64,000 nucleotides of DNA from Antrodiella citrinella (lineage: Eukaryota > Basidiomycota > Agaricomycetes > Polyporales > Steccherinaceae): the NCBI GenBank assembly GCA_004802725.1, contig SGPM01000066.1, positions 33,078 to 97,077 on the forward strand, read 5' to 3'. Of the stretch, positions 33,254 to 45,833 are shown one piece after another (the first letter of the stretch is position 1; every line of letters begins with the position of its first letter). A program made the translations under genes and the position numbers. The notes under the pieces were generated by a model. That model ran no database searches and was not told the DNA's origin. It saw only the letters and a program-made list of their open reading frames with translations.

Positions 33254-35666
33254 TCAGTCCATATTCACAGGAGCAGAGTACCGCTTGCCGAAGATCCCAG
33301 CCTGCTTCGCTTTGATTTCTAGATACAAGAGACAGCCTGTGACGCAGAGTACCTCAAACATCAGGTGAAGAACCACGTACGGAGCGCAACATGCTTGGAA
33401 TAGAACCTGCTCATGGCCAAGTTGCCTATGAAAGACAGTCAATCAGTCCTCACGCGCATCCAATAAATGCATTAGGAAAGAGGCGGAAACGTACCCATGG
33501 TGTACCACAAGTTCGGGGCACCAATCTCCCTCCAGGCACCCTGCTCCTCGCCTTCTTCATTCAAATCCCAGATGGGCACAATCTTCTTGGCGATATTGGG
33601 CTCGACGAGCTCGCGCACTGGGCCGCGAATGTCGCCATACCTATGTACGAGTATCAATCTCAGTGCGGGAGGCGAGTCATAAAATCACGAAACGACATAC
33701 CCAGTGCACAGGACAACGACGTCCGCTTTGAGATCATTGCCGTCTTTGAATTTGAGGCCTTCTTCCGTGAAGTGGTCAATCTCGCTACCGCTCTTGACTT
33801 TGATGCGACCGTCGACGATCATGGGTGAAGCACCGGTATCTGACGTAGAAATGTCTTACCCATATGCGCTTCGAAGACTAGTGAGGGTACTCACCGAAGT
33901 AGTAACCACCCAACCTAGTCAATACGAGGTAGAACAGCCCGCTTCCCTCAGAGCCCTTGTTCGTCCTGAACCCGGCTTTATGCAAGCCGTCCAACAACTC
34001 TGTGCTAGGAGATATAAGCCAAATGTATTCCGAGACACAGATGCAGGAAAAGGACACTTATTTGTCGGCTTCTGCTATAGCGTTGGTGAGACGCACGGCT
34101 TTGACCTTGTCGAATAAGATGGGCATGGTGTTGTTAAGATGATCGGCAACATCAGTGGGAGGACCGCCTTCCCAGTAAAGGCCTAGTGCAAGGAAGGATG
34201 AGATCGTGAGCGGGAGGTGTTTGGATATGTGGGACCGACATACTTTGCATATGCCGCGTCATTCCCTGTTGGATGGACATGATGTAAGTGGAGCTGCGTT
34301 GCACCATTGTAACGTCTAAGCCCTGCGCGCCGCAGTCGTATGCAATGTCGTGACCTAAGCACGACGAACAGCAACGTTAACAAAGACAAATGCGTGGGAT
34401 GAAGGAGAATCACACCGGAAGTACAAGCACCAACGATGACGATCTTCTTTCCAATGTAATCCTTGGCGGATTTGAATTTGCTAGAATGCATGACTTCGCC
34501 TTTGAAGTTCTCCTGCAGGACGAAATCCAGTCAGCAAATCAAAGACAAATGAGACAGAAGCTACGCACTATGCCCTTGAAGTTCGGAATATTGGCCTTGC
34601 CAGCACCGACGCCCAACGCAAAGACGACGTGGTCGACAGTGAAAGTACGCTCGGATCCGTCGCCTCGCTTTACACTGACATGCCACTTGTTACTGCTGTC
34701 TTGCTTGATCTTCATGGGTTGAGACGACGTCCAGACGTTGAGCTCCATATTCTTGGCGTATGATTCGAGCCAATCGGCGAGCTTGAGTGCGGGAGTATAG
34801 GTGGGCCAGTACTCGGGGAATCTGTAAGGTGTTCAACACATGAAGACATGGCACGAAAAAAGAATACTGACGGCATGTAAGGCAGCTGGTCGTACCCTGA
34901 AGAGCGCGATGAACACCATATACTTGAGTTAAACGAATATAAGTGACTCACAGACAGGATCATGCAAGCATAGCGCATCGTAGCGGAGGCGCCACTGGTC
35001 GCCAACCCTCGGTGTCTTCTCGACAATGAGGTTAGACACGCCGAGATGCTTCAACCTAGCGGCAAGCATCAACCCAGACTGGCTCCCACCGACGATCAAC
35101 ACCTCAGGGTTGCTATCCGCAAACTCCATCTCCTTCTGGCGATCGCCGAACCACTCGCCGTGACTCGGTTCCAAGCTCCTGCGCGGGCCAAGCTGCTCAG
35201 GATAATCCTTCAGATCATCCATGACGGTCCCCATCAGATACACCTTCCACTCTCCGGTCGAAGTGGGCACCATGCGCACGACGCCCGTTCCCAGGGCAAC
35301 GTCTGTCTCGAACTTAAACCGGATGAGGATCCAGACGAGGTCGTTCCCCTCGGGCGCGAACTTGGCCTCGATGAGCTTGATGCCAGACATCTTAGCCTGG
35401 ACGAGACGGTCAGTGAGGAACTGCTTGATATTGGCGTGGCCCTGGAAGGTGCGTAGGTCCCATGTGAGAGCAAGAGTGTCGCGCCACCAAGCGTCGGGGT
35501 GGAGAAGGGCGAGAACCCGGGACACGTCTTTCGACTCGACGGCCTGGGCAAAGGCATGTAGGAAATCCTTGGCAACTTTCTGCACGTCGAGGTCGTCTGG
35601 GACGCTCGCTTTGAGGTTGTTGAGGGTGGGCAAGGTCTTAGGACCGAGAGATTCGATGGCCGTCAT
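33254..35666 (-). CDS. Flavin-containing monooxygenase with N-terminal NTF2/SnoaL-like domain (copy 2)
   Basis: The protein from ATG 35666 (MTAIESLGPKTLPTLNNLKA) is about 85-90% identical to copy 1 through the NTF2-like domain and keeps the same exon layout. The FAD loop reads LIVGGSQSGL, so the third Gly of GxGxxG is Ser, whereas copy 1 has GGGHGG. The second nucleotide site is IVIVGACTSG. The last exon reads EIKAKQAGIFGKRYSAPVNM and ends at 33254. No stop or frameshift was seen in the exons checked. The gene faces copy 1 across 8.7 kb, and a P450 follows on the same strand about 740 bp upstream, a common pairing in fungal secondary metabolism or detoxification; a joint pathway is only inferred. 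Confidence 0.88.
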
Positions 35667-36403
35667 TCTAGAAGCAGATTTTGCGGTAGGGACAAGTGGG
35701 GAGTTGGCACTTACGATAATGAAGACTTCGTCCGATAATCCTTATATGAACGATGCAACGGACTAGTTGTACGGAGCATCCTTGACAAAGTCAAGCTGGT
35801 GACCACAGGTCAGGGGTGGCCTCTCCTATGCTTCGCGAAGGTTACTTCGTGGCCGACGCGTTTTTAGCGTGATATCCATGATCTGTGCAACTGAAGACGT
35901 TCAATAAACAGAAAAAAAGATGATGAACGCATATCACAACGTACGGTACGAACTTCGTCAAAACTTCGTCGTCAACTTGAATGTCATGACGCATGAACTT
36001 ATTGACGGTCAAAAATCCGGAGCGCTCGGGCCGAACGATTAGTTCTTGGGCGCACTACTGAGCACCCGAACACCGCACAAGATGGTCAGTTGCCACAACA
36101 GATGAAACCGTCCGCGCAGCTTGGTCCCTGTTTAAGGGATTCAGCTGACTTCAGTCTAAAATATGAAGTTATGTATATCGAAGACCAAGTCGACATCAAA
36201 ATTCAAGATACAATGACTGTATATTGACGCAGGCAGGCCGCTCACTTCAAGTCGAATCGTCCTGAGAAATAAGACGATGAGAGTGTGCTTCACGATCATC
36301 TAATGACAATGTCCACAAACCATTATCACAGCCTTCAATCTTTATTGGTACCTGAGCCATTGATGTATTGACATGCGAAACTGACTCAACTTGTCCCGAG
36401 AGA
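35667..36403. other. Intergenic, nothing seen
   Basis: About 740 bp covering the FMO copy 2 promoter and the P450 3' flank. No repeat or RNA was recognised. Confidence 0.4.
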
Positions 36404-38544
36404 TCAACTCATGACATAAATAGCGGTCTCAATTAGTCGACGAGCATGAGAGGAGTGAGGTGCAATTGTGCACTTGAATGGCACGGGTCCGCTAAGTGGA
36501 CAAAGCGGTTCATGAGCAATCGTTTCCTCAAAAGCACGAGTGGAAAGATCATACACGATACCACCGTTGGTAAACTCTTCAGCAGGTGTGATTACATTTC
36601 CGTTAGCATCAGTTGTCTTAGTGATGTTGAATGTGGCTAGCATGGACGCCATGACTGTGAACAGGAGTTCCTTAGCAGCAGCTTGTCCTGCGCATGAACT
36701 GAGCCTCGATAAGTAGGAATGCAGATGCTAAATCGTGTTCTACTCACCGTTTCCCAAAGCCAAAAGCGATCTGCAACGGGTCGTTGTCCTTGTCAACCGT
36801 GAGGTCTGCCCATCTTTCAGGTCGGAAAACCTCGTGATCGGGGAAGTACTCTTCATTGTGAAGCATGGCCCTGTGTATACGTAGTTGTGTACAGAAACAA
36901 AGCGCATCTGTAGCTGGAGACATACCAGTAATTCACAATTATTAAGGCATCCTTTGGCAGGATATATCCATTGTAAAGGTCGTCCTTGATCGGACTTCTC
37001 GTCACTACATGCAATGAGGTAAGTTGACGCTTCGATGTCATAGCTATCTAAGAGCTTACGAAGAGGAACAGCGGGGTGCCATCTGATCGTTTCCCGCAGG
37101 ACGCTGGTGACGTAGGGTAAGTCGTCCCAATCAGTGGGACTGGGCAATCTGTCTACACCAACAACGCGGTCGATCTCCTCTCTGGCCTTTTCTTGTACCT
37201 GAGGGTGCAGGAGCATGGCGAGAACGAACGTACTGAGGGTATTGACAGTCTGTATGATTCAATCAGTGCACCGTTCATCTAATAAACCAGGGTCGTGACG
37301 TACCGTGTCGGCGCCGCCTGAGAAGGCAAACATAGATCAGATAATGAAAGAAGCGAGTCCGCGGAATGTCAAACCTGTTATGAGCTCTGCGGCGGAGAAC
37401 GCGATCGCGTCTTCATCAAATACACCAGGACTGTCCACGAGTACCTTGGAGATCAGGGACGATGGGGCGTCCCCGTTTGCCTACACGATCGTAAGTAAGC
37501 CCACGGGATGGTTGAAAACCATGCAGAACCCACCACAGCTGATTTGACATCGTTGAAAGCGTTCCACGTGAATGCATAAGCGTTCTTTTTCCATTCAACA
37601 GCTATGCGTTGGAAAGACGCGCCCGGTACCCAGCTCGGTACATACTTGACTAAACATGAGACAATCAGCGGTGTGATTGAGGTAGTGGGGATTAAAAACA
37701 TACGGGTAGGGAACCAGTTCACGAGGAAATCTCCGAACGAAGTCGCACTCGCGAAATGTTCTACCCATTCTTGGGCGCGCTTGACGAAAGGGTCGTCGTC
37801 TCCCTGCACTTTGTAACCGTACGCTAATTTCAAGGTCAAACCTACTGGAAGTCTATGTAGTCCGTCCGTGAGTGGATCGTCAAGTTTTTACAAGGAAAGT
37901 GCTACGGACTTGCCAATGTGGTGCAAGAAGTTCTCGGGCGTTCTGAGAAGACTCGCCAAGAACATTACTGTATGCTCTGCATACACATGTCGGCGTTTCT
38001 CGACTTCGCGATGAGCGAGTACCATCGATGCCATACGTCGTCCCTGACGCAACTTGTTGGTGTCCCGTTGGAACATCATGCCTTCCTGGAAGCCGCATCT
38101 ACGAATAGAGTCAAGCACCACGTAGTCAAATACATGAGAATGAAACCGTACAGCTGTACCATCTGCGTTGCGATGCGATTGGAGTATGTTGCAGAGCGGG
38201 TCTCGAATAGGTCTCGGCAGACCGAGACGGTGGTGACCATGATGACTTTAGTAGAGAATAGCTGCAAGCTGTATATCGGACCTTCGAACATGAAACACGC
38301 ACAGAATCAAAAAGAGATGCCGTGTACACGGACTGCTTCAACACTCACCAAAATCCTTCGCGAATACCGCCATTTGTTCATGAACGTTGTGCGGAGACAG
38401 ATAATTCCCGATGAGAGGCCACTTCTTTGGGCCCGGTAATTCTGGTCCCCGCTGAGGACGCATTTCCGTCCATGCATACAATGCTAAAGCTCCCAAGAAG
38501 AAGGGTGCGGATGACAGTATCAAGTTGAGCGGGGTATACGCCAT
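36404..38544 (-). CDS. Microsomal cytochrome P450 monooxygenase
   Basis: ATG 38544 gives MAYTPLNLILSSAPFFLGAL, a membrane anchor, then the hinge GPELPGPKKWPLIGNYLSP. The order of motifs is complete: I-helix AELITGGADTT (about 37370-37310), K-helix ExxR in VLRETIRWHPAVPL, EVFRPERW, and the haem loop. The haem loop is split by an intron; joining the exons yields FGFGKRSCAGQAAAKELL, with the cysteine that ligates the haem. The stop is at 36404. At least seven introns. About 510 residues. The general look is of the fungal O-methylsterigmatocystin-oxidoreductase-like P450s; the family number and substrate cannot be set from sequence reading. It probably works at the ER with a P450 reductase. Confidence 0.92.
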
Positions 38545-39619
38545 AGGGAAGAGGCGGTGAGGTGTGTACACCAAATTGAGGTGGTTATATGTATCTGTAC
38601 ATGATTGCAGCGTCAGTAGCAGACGACCGAACGCGCTTCCAATGTATAGCATTGGAACACCTATGGCTGGAGCGGGATCGAGGACGTCGACCGGACTGCG
38701 ATCCCCACTTTTCATGCAAAGAGGCAGACTCTTCCTTGGAATCTACACAGCCCATTCACTTGGTTCCTGTATGATCAGCGTCATACGGGCTTGGCGTTTC
38801 AGTCACAGAAGGTACAAGGCGAAATGTACCAAGAGATATATAACAAGGTGAATACCAAGATCATGTGAACGGAGAGGCGTACCCGAACCTGCTGAACCTC
38901 CGCTGCATTAAGTGTCTGAGAACCATTGCTATCAACGAAACCTTGAAGAAAAGCGGCAAGCTGAAGTGACTCTGGGAATCCAAGCCATCAAGCCGTTCTA
39001 CTTTCCTGAGATCCATGTGTTCATAAATTTTATACGTTCATGCGGAGCCAGGCAGGAATGTAGGATCTAGGATATTCATGTTGTTGTCATGTGATCGGGC
39101 CTGTCGACCTGCACCGAACGTGATGCCAGTCTCGACGAACGAAAGATAATCCACCTGATCTCGGCTGCATCGCAATCAATGAAGGAGGCCGGATCTAAGC
39201 AAATTATGACAGACAATTTGTGGTGCCAAGCTTGGGTAGATGCACACAAAAGGAAGCCTACAGAAATCCGAGTCAGAGCACTATTTGACATGAGTACGGC
39301 AGACGACGTACCTAAGCTAGGATCCCCGATGACCGCAATGCCGTCAACGTTGTTATTGGTTCTTCTAACAAGGCAATATGCAAATCAGTGGCCATCACGC
39401 CTGAGTACAATCAGTGTCAGAAACCGGTCCAATGAGCTCTGGAGCGAGTGTACAAGATTGAAATTAAAAAGAGCTGCCTCGATAAAAATTGCAACACTAG
39501 AGATGAGATGTACAATGTCCATATGGATTCAATCAACATGTTCCGCAAGATGATCCGCAAGTGACTGCTACGCGGACGGTCCTCAAGTCCGAGTCAACAT
39601 CATCGGCGTCAACGACTGT
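38545..39619. other. Intergenic, nothing seen
   Basis: About 1.07 kb upstream of the P450. Frames on either strand are short and lack domains. Confidence 0.4.
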
Positions 39620-39965
39620 TCAGTCTCTCTGATGCGCATTGCGTATAAGTGCGTAACACGCAAGCTTAGCACTCGATGTGACTAACGATCCAGATGCCTT
39701 CTTGAGGGCCTCGACATTTGGCAACGACGGTGCTGCTCCGGACTTTCGCTTAGCTAAGAACGACAGTCAGACAAGGAGGGTGACACGAGGGTCAAGTTTG
39801 CGTACAGTCAAGCGATCCCAAATACTTCTTCATTCGAAGCTCGGGATGGGCTTCAGACGCAGTCTTAGCTTCCGAGCCAGTGTCTTTTTCCGACTGCTGA
39901 GTAGGAGTTGACTGTGACGATTCGACCGATGACTTTGGTTCGGTCGACGTGAATGAGTCGGCCAT
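39620..39965 (-). CDS. Small unknown Ser/Glu-rich protein
   Basis: ATG 39965 gives MADSFTSTEPKSSVESSQST. It runs to MKKYLGSLD, where a 51-nt intron (GTACGC...TCTTAG) keeps frame into SKRKSGAAPSLPNVEALKKA and a stop at 39620. About 98 residues, polar and probably disordered, with a basic patch after the splice. No family was recognised. Without splicing, a stop follows eight residues later, so the intron decides the product. Confidence 0.35.
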
Positions 39966-40876
39966 CGGATTGAATGGTGAGGAAGTTGTCTGGTAGAGAG
40001 TAGGGTAGGGGTAGCGGTGTATTGTTCTCCAGATTATGTTATGGGGATCATATACGGTTTCGCTCACTGTGGCGAGTAAACTCGGAACCAGCCGAACATG
40101 TCGTAAGTGTTGCTTTAGTGGAACAAGGATCGGTCACAATTGTCGGATACGATAGCAACATCCTGCTCGAAGATAAAGTTAGATGATTGTTATGCGACAA
40201 CCATCGCTTGCCTAGCTGACAACAAGGAGAATATACCACAACTTCTATAACAGAGGACTTGAGCGAACGTGCCAGTGTACACTTCTAGCAACAAAAACCC
40301 ACCTGAAACACAACAACAAATATCGTTGACCCTCGACGTGCGGAACCAAAAAGACAAGACTGCTGCGATCGATTATTCGGTAAGCTAGAGTTTAACGGCA
40401 TGTAATGAGTTGGAGACGAAGACATACGTATCATGCTGTTGCGCCGTTGACAACACGGTCCAGACAATGGAAAGAATCGAGTACCAAACATGCCGCCAAA
40501 CGCATAGTTTTGGGACGGCGCACGGCGTTCTCCACCGTTCACGAGAGGCTAGTGAAGCGAAGTCTAGCCTGAAATCTTGCGCCTACTGTGGCGCCCACTC
40601 TGCACTTACTGTCCAACAGTCTCGATGGCTGTATGATGAGCAACAAGGAGACATGGCAAGCCATGAAATTACTGGATAGAGATCTATGTTAGTGTGGCAT
40701 TTTGTCAGAGTGTACGGAGAAACGTACCCATGATACTGTGCGGCGCCGCTCCTTGGGAGCTCAGACGAGCGGGGTTTTAGAAGCATTGGCGGTAGAGCAT
40801 CGTGGAGGGTTCAAGCCATGTTCCTGCAGGACACAAAAGAGATTTCATATGTTAATACATTTCAGTATACATTCAT
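39966..40876. other. Intergenic, nothing seen
   Basis: About 900 bp. Short frames on both strands (for example plus 40410-40679) have no support. Confidence 0.4.
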
Positions 40877-42085
40877 TCATACAGATCCGGCCTCTACGAT
40901 CTTCGCAACGATGGCCTTCATGACCTCAGTCTTCGTGGCAGCGACGGTAAGAACCTCTTCATGAGATACAGTCGCCGCCGGCTTCAGCTCCGCCGGCTTG
41001 CCAGTAGCAAGCTATCGCGAAAAAAAATCAGTCAGATGTAACGATCTGGACTACCCAGTGCAGACCACACTTACCTCCCGCCTGATCTCCTCTTTGATAC
41101 TCCGGTACTCCGGAATGACCACTGCATTCGTGACCAAACTCAATACCATCACCTCCAAGCCTTCCTCCCGCGCAGCCACCACCTCCGGCACAGTGCTCAT
41201 ACCCACCACGTCCGCACCTGATGCCCGCAAGAATCGGCCCTCCGCAGGTGTCTCATATGTCGGCCCCGAGACCCACGCATACACGCCTTCTTGCAGGGTG
41301 TCGTCAGGCAGGCCCAGTGCGTGTACGGCGCGGAAGGCATGTTGGCGGAGCGTGACGCTATACGCGTCAGAGAGTGGGAGGAAGCGCGGGAAGTTGGGGG
41401 ATATCTGGGGGCCGAGGAGAGGGTTCAGCGGGCCTGCGAGGTTCGGGATGGCGAGGTGGTCTTGGATCACGACGACTTATAAATGTGGGTCAGGGAGCTC
41501 AGCTCTCGGTACAGTCCGTGTGTGGCACTCACTGGTCCCTGCGGGGAATTTGGGGTTCAATGACCCTGCTGCGTTCGTGACTAGAAAGAGGGTCAGGATC
41601 GGGGTGTCTGCAGAATATGCACGACGTACTGATCAGGTTCTTGACCCCCAGACGTGCCAGCACGCGGATCGGGTACACCACGGTGGATAATGGGTGCCCT
41701 TCATAGGGGTGAAACTAGCTATGCATTCATCAGTATCGTTTCAAGATGCTGTTATAACATTCTGACGTACCCGACCAAGCATCGCTACCACAGGAATGCC
41801 CTTTCCCTCTCCAATCAGTCCGAAGGCCAGAGAACTCTTGTGACCAGCCACTACACACGATGAGCACGATCTCCATCGAAATAAATCATCTGGATACGTA
41901 CCTGTACTTTTACCAAACCCCTGCAGAGACGAGTATGGCACTTCAACGACATCTCTCAGGCTGGATGCCAGTGTGCTCAAGCCTGATCCGCATACGATTC
42001 CGAAGCGAGGTTTGAGCAGATGTTCTGGGAGGAGCGACGCGAGGACATCGAGGGTGGAAGCAAATGGTTGAGAGCTGGAAGACAT
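40877..42085 (-). CDS. PNP1: Purine nucleoside phosphorylase
   Basis: Splits inosine or guanosine with phosphate into base and ribose-1-phosphate in purine salvage (trimeric class). ATG 42085 gives MSSSSQPFASTLDVLASLLP. Motifs follow in order: phosphate loop FGIVCGSGLSTLASSL; VAGHKSSLAFGLI; the HPYEG motif in FHPYEGHPLSTVVYPIRVLA; LIVTNAAGSLNPKFPAG across an intron; the base-binding loop WVSGPTYETPAEGRFLR with the conserved Glu; GADVVGMSTVPEVVAAREEG; and SLVTNAVV, with the Asn that contacts the purine. The C-terminal exon runs through LATGKPAELKP to VAKIVEAGSV at 40877. Five or more introns, all in frame. About 310 residues, close to the family norm. Confidence 0.93.
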
Positions 42086-42389
42086 TCTGTCCTGAGACAA
42101 TCCAAGAAAGTCGCGGTCGATAACAGAGTCGTGTCGGCGTCACCGTGACCGTCCCGACGCGTGACCATTAAACGCGTACGGTAACGCGTCTGTCACACTT
42201 CTCCTCGACGGTTGGTCTGGCTCTGCGTGTCATCGTTGTTACAATTATATAGTACCAAGGCAGCATCACGCCCAGACATAGATCAGAGGCAACTATGTTC
42301 GTACATATATCGAGGGACGAAGAGCAAACCAGGAGTCAAAGCACGAAATATACAATACAGCTTAGCATCACACCACACGTTTTAACCCC
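42086..42389. other. Intergenic between PNP and CaMK
   Basis: About 300 bp covering the PNP promoter side and the CaMK 3' end. Nothing further was seen. Confidence 0.4.
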
Positions 42390-44613
42390 CTACGACGCAG
42401 GCTTGTCTATCGACATCTCCTTCATGGCATGCGCGAGCTGAGCACTCCTCTGCGACTCCGACTGGATGTCAGTGCGCTGAGCGTTAGGGCTAGTGGGCAC
42501 GCTGCTTCCGCCATGCGCGTCGGGACCAGGCTCGCCGTTGCCGTAGTGCACGACGTTGCGGTCCTCGTCGATATTTTCCTTCTCCGACTCCTCCTTGTAC
42601 TTCTCCAAATGCGGTGCCAATGCCTGTGCGGCGGCGGACAGATGCTCCGTCTTCGCGTTCGACATGCGCTTGACGGCGGTGATGGAGAACACGGCCTTGC
42701 GCCCTGGAAGGAAGGTCAGAAGACAAGGAGTGCGATAACCTGATGTGTACTCACACGTCTTCCGTGCATCGAATCTCTCGCGAATGTATGGCAGCAAATC
42801 CGTGGGCGCACCGCTCCTGTCCTCCACGAAGTGAGGCTTGTCGTCCGCTAGCCACTTGTGCTCCAGCATTTGCTCGGCCGTAGGCCGTTTGAGCGGGTCC
42901 ACAGTCAGACATTGCCGAACAAAGTCCCGGGCCACATCCGACACGTTCATCCAGTACTCCTCTGGCTCGAACTTGTAGTCGCCCTTGAGGATGGCCTCCA
43001 TCTCGAGCTGCTGGGTCTCCCTGTCGAAAGGCGTGTACCCTGCAAAAAGATGTTACACACGTGGACAAGCAAAGAAATTGATGGCACTCACCACAAAGAA
43101 GGAAGTAGGTGATGACGCCCATCGCCCAAACATCAACTGGTTTACCATGACCGGCTACGCAGACGTGAAAGATCAGCGCCCCATCAATATAAAAATATCG
43201 AAGAACATACATTTCAGGAAGATCTCAGGGGCCATGTACTGTGGAGAGATAAGAGCGCATTCAGGCGTTAGGCGGGCAGGGCAGGATGTGAGACAGCACT
43301 GACACCGGGTGTACCGCAAATTTCGGTGAGTAATTGCAGCTGCTCCTCCTCCAAGACACGACTGAGACCGAAATCAGCGAGCATGATGTCTGCGTCTTCC
43401 TTCTTCGAGCGGAAGAGGAGGTTCTCCGGCTTCAAGTCTGGGATCGAGAGTCAGTGTGGCGATCGGAATGAGACGATATTAATGGCGCACCTCGATGCAC
43501 GATGTGATTGGAGTGGATCCATTGGACCGCTTTGAACACTGTCCGCACCAAATCCGCTGCATCACTGATGGTGGTTGGATCAGTGAGAACTCGCGCGCAG
43601 GAGGACCAGCGGTCGACTCACTTCTCATAGTAGTTGCCCTTTGCGCATATTCGATCAAACAGCTCCCCTCCAGTGCAGAGATCGAAAACGAGGTAGAGAT
43701 TGTGGGCGGTCTGCGGAGGATCAGCACATAGACTGCGTGAACCATAAAAAGAGTGCTCACTTCGAAGTAGTCGTGTAGGGTGACAATGTTACGGTGACCC
43801 TGAGAGACCTTCTTCAGGACTGCGATCTCGTTGCGGACCTACGAATCGAATGCAAAGACTTGTTATCAGTGTCTGCAGCAGGCCTCCACAGGGGCGGCGG
43901 AAGCGGAGATGCAGATGTACGCACCATGTACTCCCGACCCTCCATGAGCTTCTTGTTGATGACTTTGCATGCATAGTACTTTCCTGTCTTGATGTGAACG
44001 GCCTCCTTCACGATGGCGTACGTTCCACTACCAAGTGACTTCCCTGTGCGATACTGCACATCGTGATCGAATCAGCTCATCCACCCGAGATTGAGGTGGT
44101 GAATACGTACTTGGCAGGGAACTGTAGCGGGGGACGGCATGATATTCGTCGATGCAGTGAGGTACCGGTGTGAAGACTAACGCGAAACAATGAGGGAGGA
44201 ATGTCGTGGTCGTTGTTAGGAAGCACAGCGAGCTTTATCAATTGGATTAAGCGTACCTCGGCATATGCCGTGCGCGCTTCAACAGCACCGCCACTGTGGC
44301 CGCCCTCGCGCTCACCGCCGGCCGCGTTGTCCATGTCGGTATGCCCGTGCTTGCCGCGTACGCCGTCGTCGCTCGCTCCTGTCGCTGACACCGCCGCCAG
44401 CGTCGAACTCGACGGTGAGCTGCCCTCCTTTGATCCACCCGAATGCCCCTTCTTCGACACCTTGTACACCAGTGATTCCACTGCCCGTCGCCCTCTCCCG
44501 CCTCTTCTACCGTCCTCCGATCCTTCTGGGGTAGTATCACTATGACTTTTGCGGTATGCCAGTGTCTCGTTGTCGGAGCTCTCTCCTCGCAGCGAGCTGT
44601 GTTGTGATCCCAT
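42390..44613 (-). CDS. Calcium/calmodulin-dependent protein kinase (CaMKI-like) with N-terminal extension
   Basis: A Ser/Thr kinase of the fungal CMK type. Catalytic motifs: [14 protein letters not shown], the ATP-binding Lys in [34 protein letters not shown] and [13 protein letters not shown]. After the kinase core comes an autoinhibitory/calmodulin-binding type segment, [20 protein letters not shown], then an acidic tail ending SIDKPAS. Known relatives usually start near PCQYRTG, here preceded by ATG 44140. An in-frame upstream exon from ATG 44613 adds about 130 residues rich in Ser, Gly and Arg; it begins MGSQHSS, which fits an N-myristoylation signal (Gly2, Ser6). The joining intron (GTACGC...GTTAG) gives [14 protein letters not shown] before that internal Met. 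Two start sites are therefore possible. Confidence 0.88.
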
Positions 44614-45833
44614 GATGTCCAGATAGATGGTTGGACTCTGACTGATGATATATATCAGTACGCAGAATGCTGTATTCCAGCCACTTACCGGACTCAGGCC
44701 TGTGTGATGGTGGCAATAGCTGTTTCAGCGTATTCGTCCCCTTATATAACTGAGCTCTGCGTCATTCGTGGCTTCCTGCATGCGGCTCGCCACGTTACGG
44801 CGGCGTGTTACGCGATCGTTTGAGACAACATTCTCTCCATTTGTTCTCCATTCAGGTGATGGCAGATGCTGTGCTACTGGTATGCTCTTTCTTCTTTTCG
44901 TACTTTCTCGCCCATTATGCGCTGCTATGTATGTCAGCGGTGTGCACTGCTTTCCTCCTATCGAGTATTCTGTTAGTTATCGCCTGACTTTTCGTTAGCT
45001 TTCAGTCTCACTTGGGTCTCCGACGTCAATTACTGATAAAGGTGGCCCGCGTCATAAGCCTGATTTTGTCATACAGACTACTCATCAATTATATTTCTTC
45101 CGGGCTATGCAGGTTTTCTCGGATACATGTCCCTCGGACAAGCTTGCTGACGCTAGACGTGATGGTACTCGGGCCTTCGCCAGCCTAGCGACACCATTCA
45201 CAATTCCGGTGAAACGAAGGTTTATACGTGACATTCTTCCGGCGGTAGGTATTATTTCCGAGCTGAGGAACGGAGAGGATCGCGGCAGCTGCTATAAACG
45301 CCCGTACTTGTCTTCTCAGACTCTTCTGCCAGTTGTACACCTTAAGTGCACGTCTTCGCGGAGCCGTTTTCGAAATGCAACACAGGCCTCGATTTTATCC
45401 ACATGCTTGTTCCATTCACCAGTCTATGTTACGAGCGTTTCACAAGACACAATCAAGTCTGAGACGTACTACGGTTGTGGCGTTGCCAGTACATCCAGAC
45501 TCGTTCCAAAACTAACTGCCAAGTATTATTTCCTGTATCATCACGCATCAGCTATCCTTACATATTCAGTGTGAATTTATGTGAACCTCAAGCCTCGTCT
45601 ACTGGTGTGCACACGTTTGCTCTATCTCATCTTCAAGTTGTACTGCGATTCAGCTTCATTGCCGCTCTGGCAATACCTATGCTCTCATCTCTTCGGATAT
45701 TTTACATGTGCGACCACGCCCCGCAGAGTGTGCACACTCGGACTCGGAGGCGTCTCCATCGATAGTGCCACGAACTTGAATCCGCCTCAAGGCATATATC
45801 AGCTTCATCCGCCACTCTAGGACGATATACTCG
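44614..45833. other. Intergenic between divergent kinase genes
   Basis: This 1.2-kb gap lies between the divergent starts of the CaMK and TKL-A genes. The plus-strand frame 45107-45574 shows no domain or coding pattern. Probably promoters and 5' leaders. Confidence 0.45.

Noticed and set aside
45107..45574. 155-codon plus-strand frame
   Set aside because: No domain, no splicing, no biased composition; it lies in a divergent promoter region.
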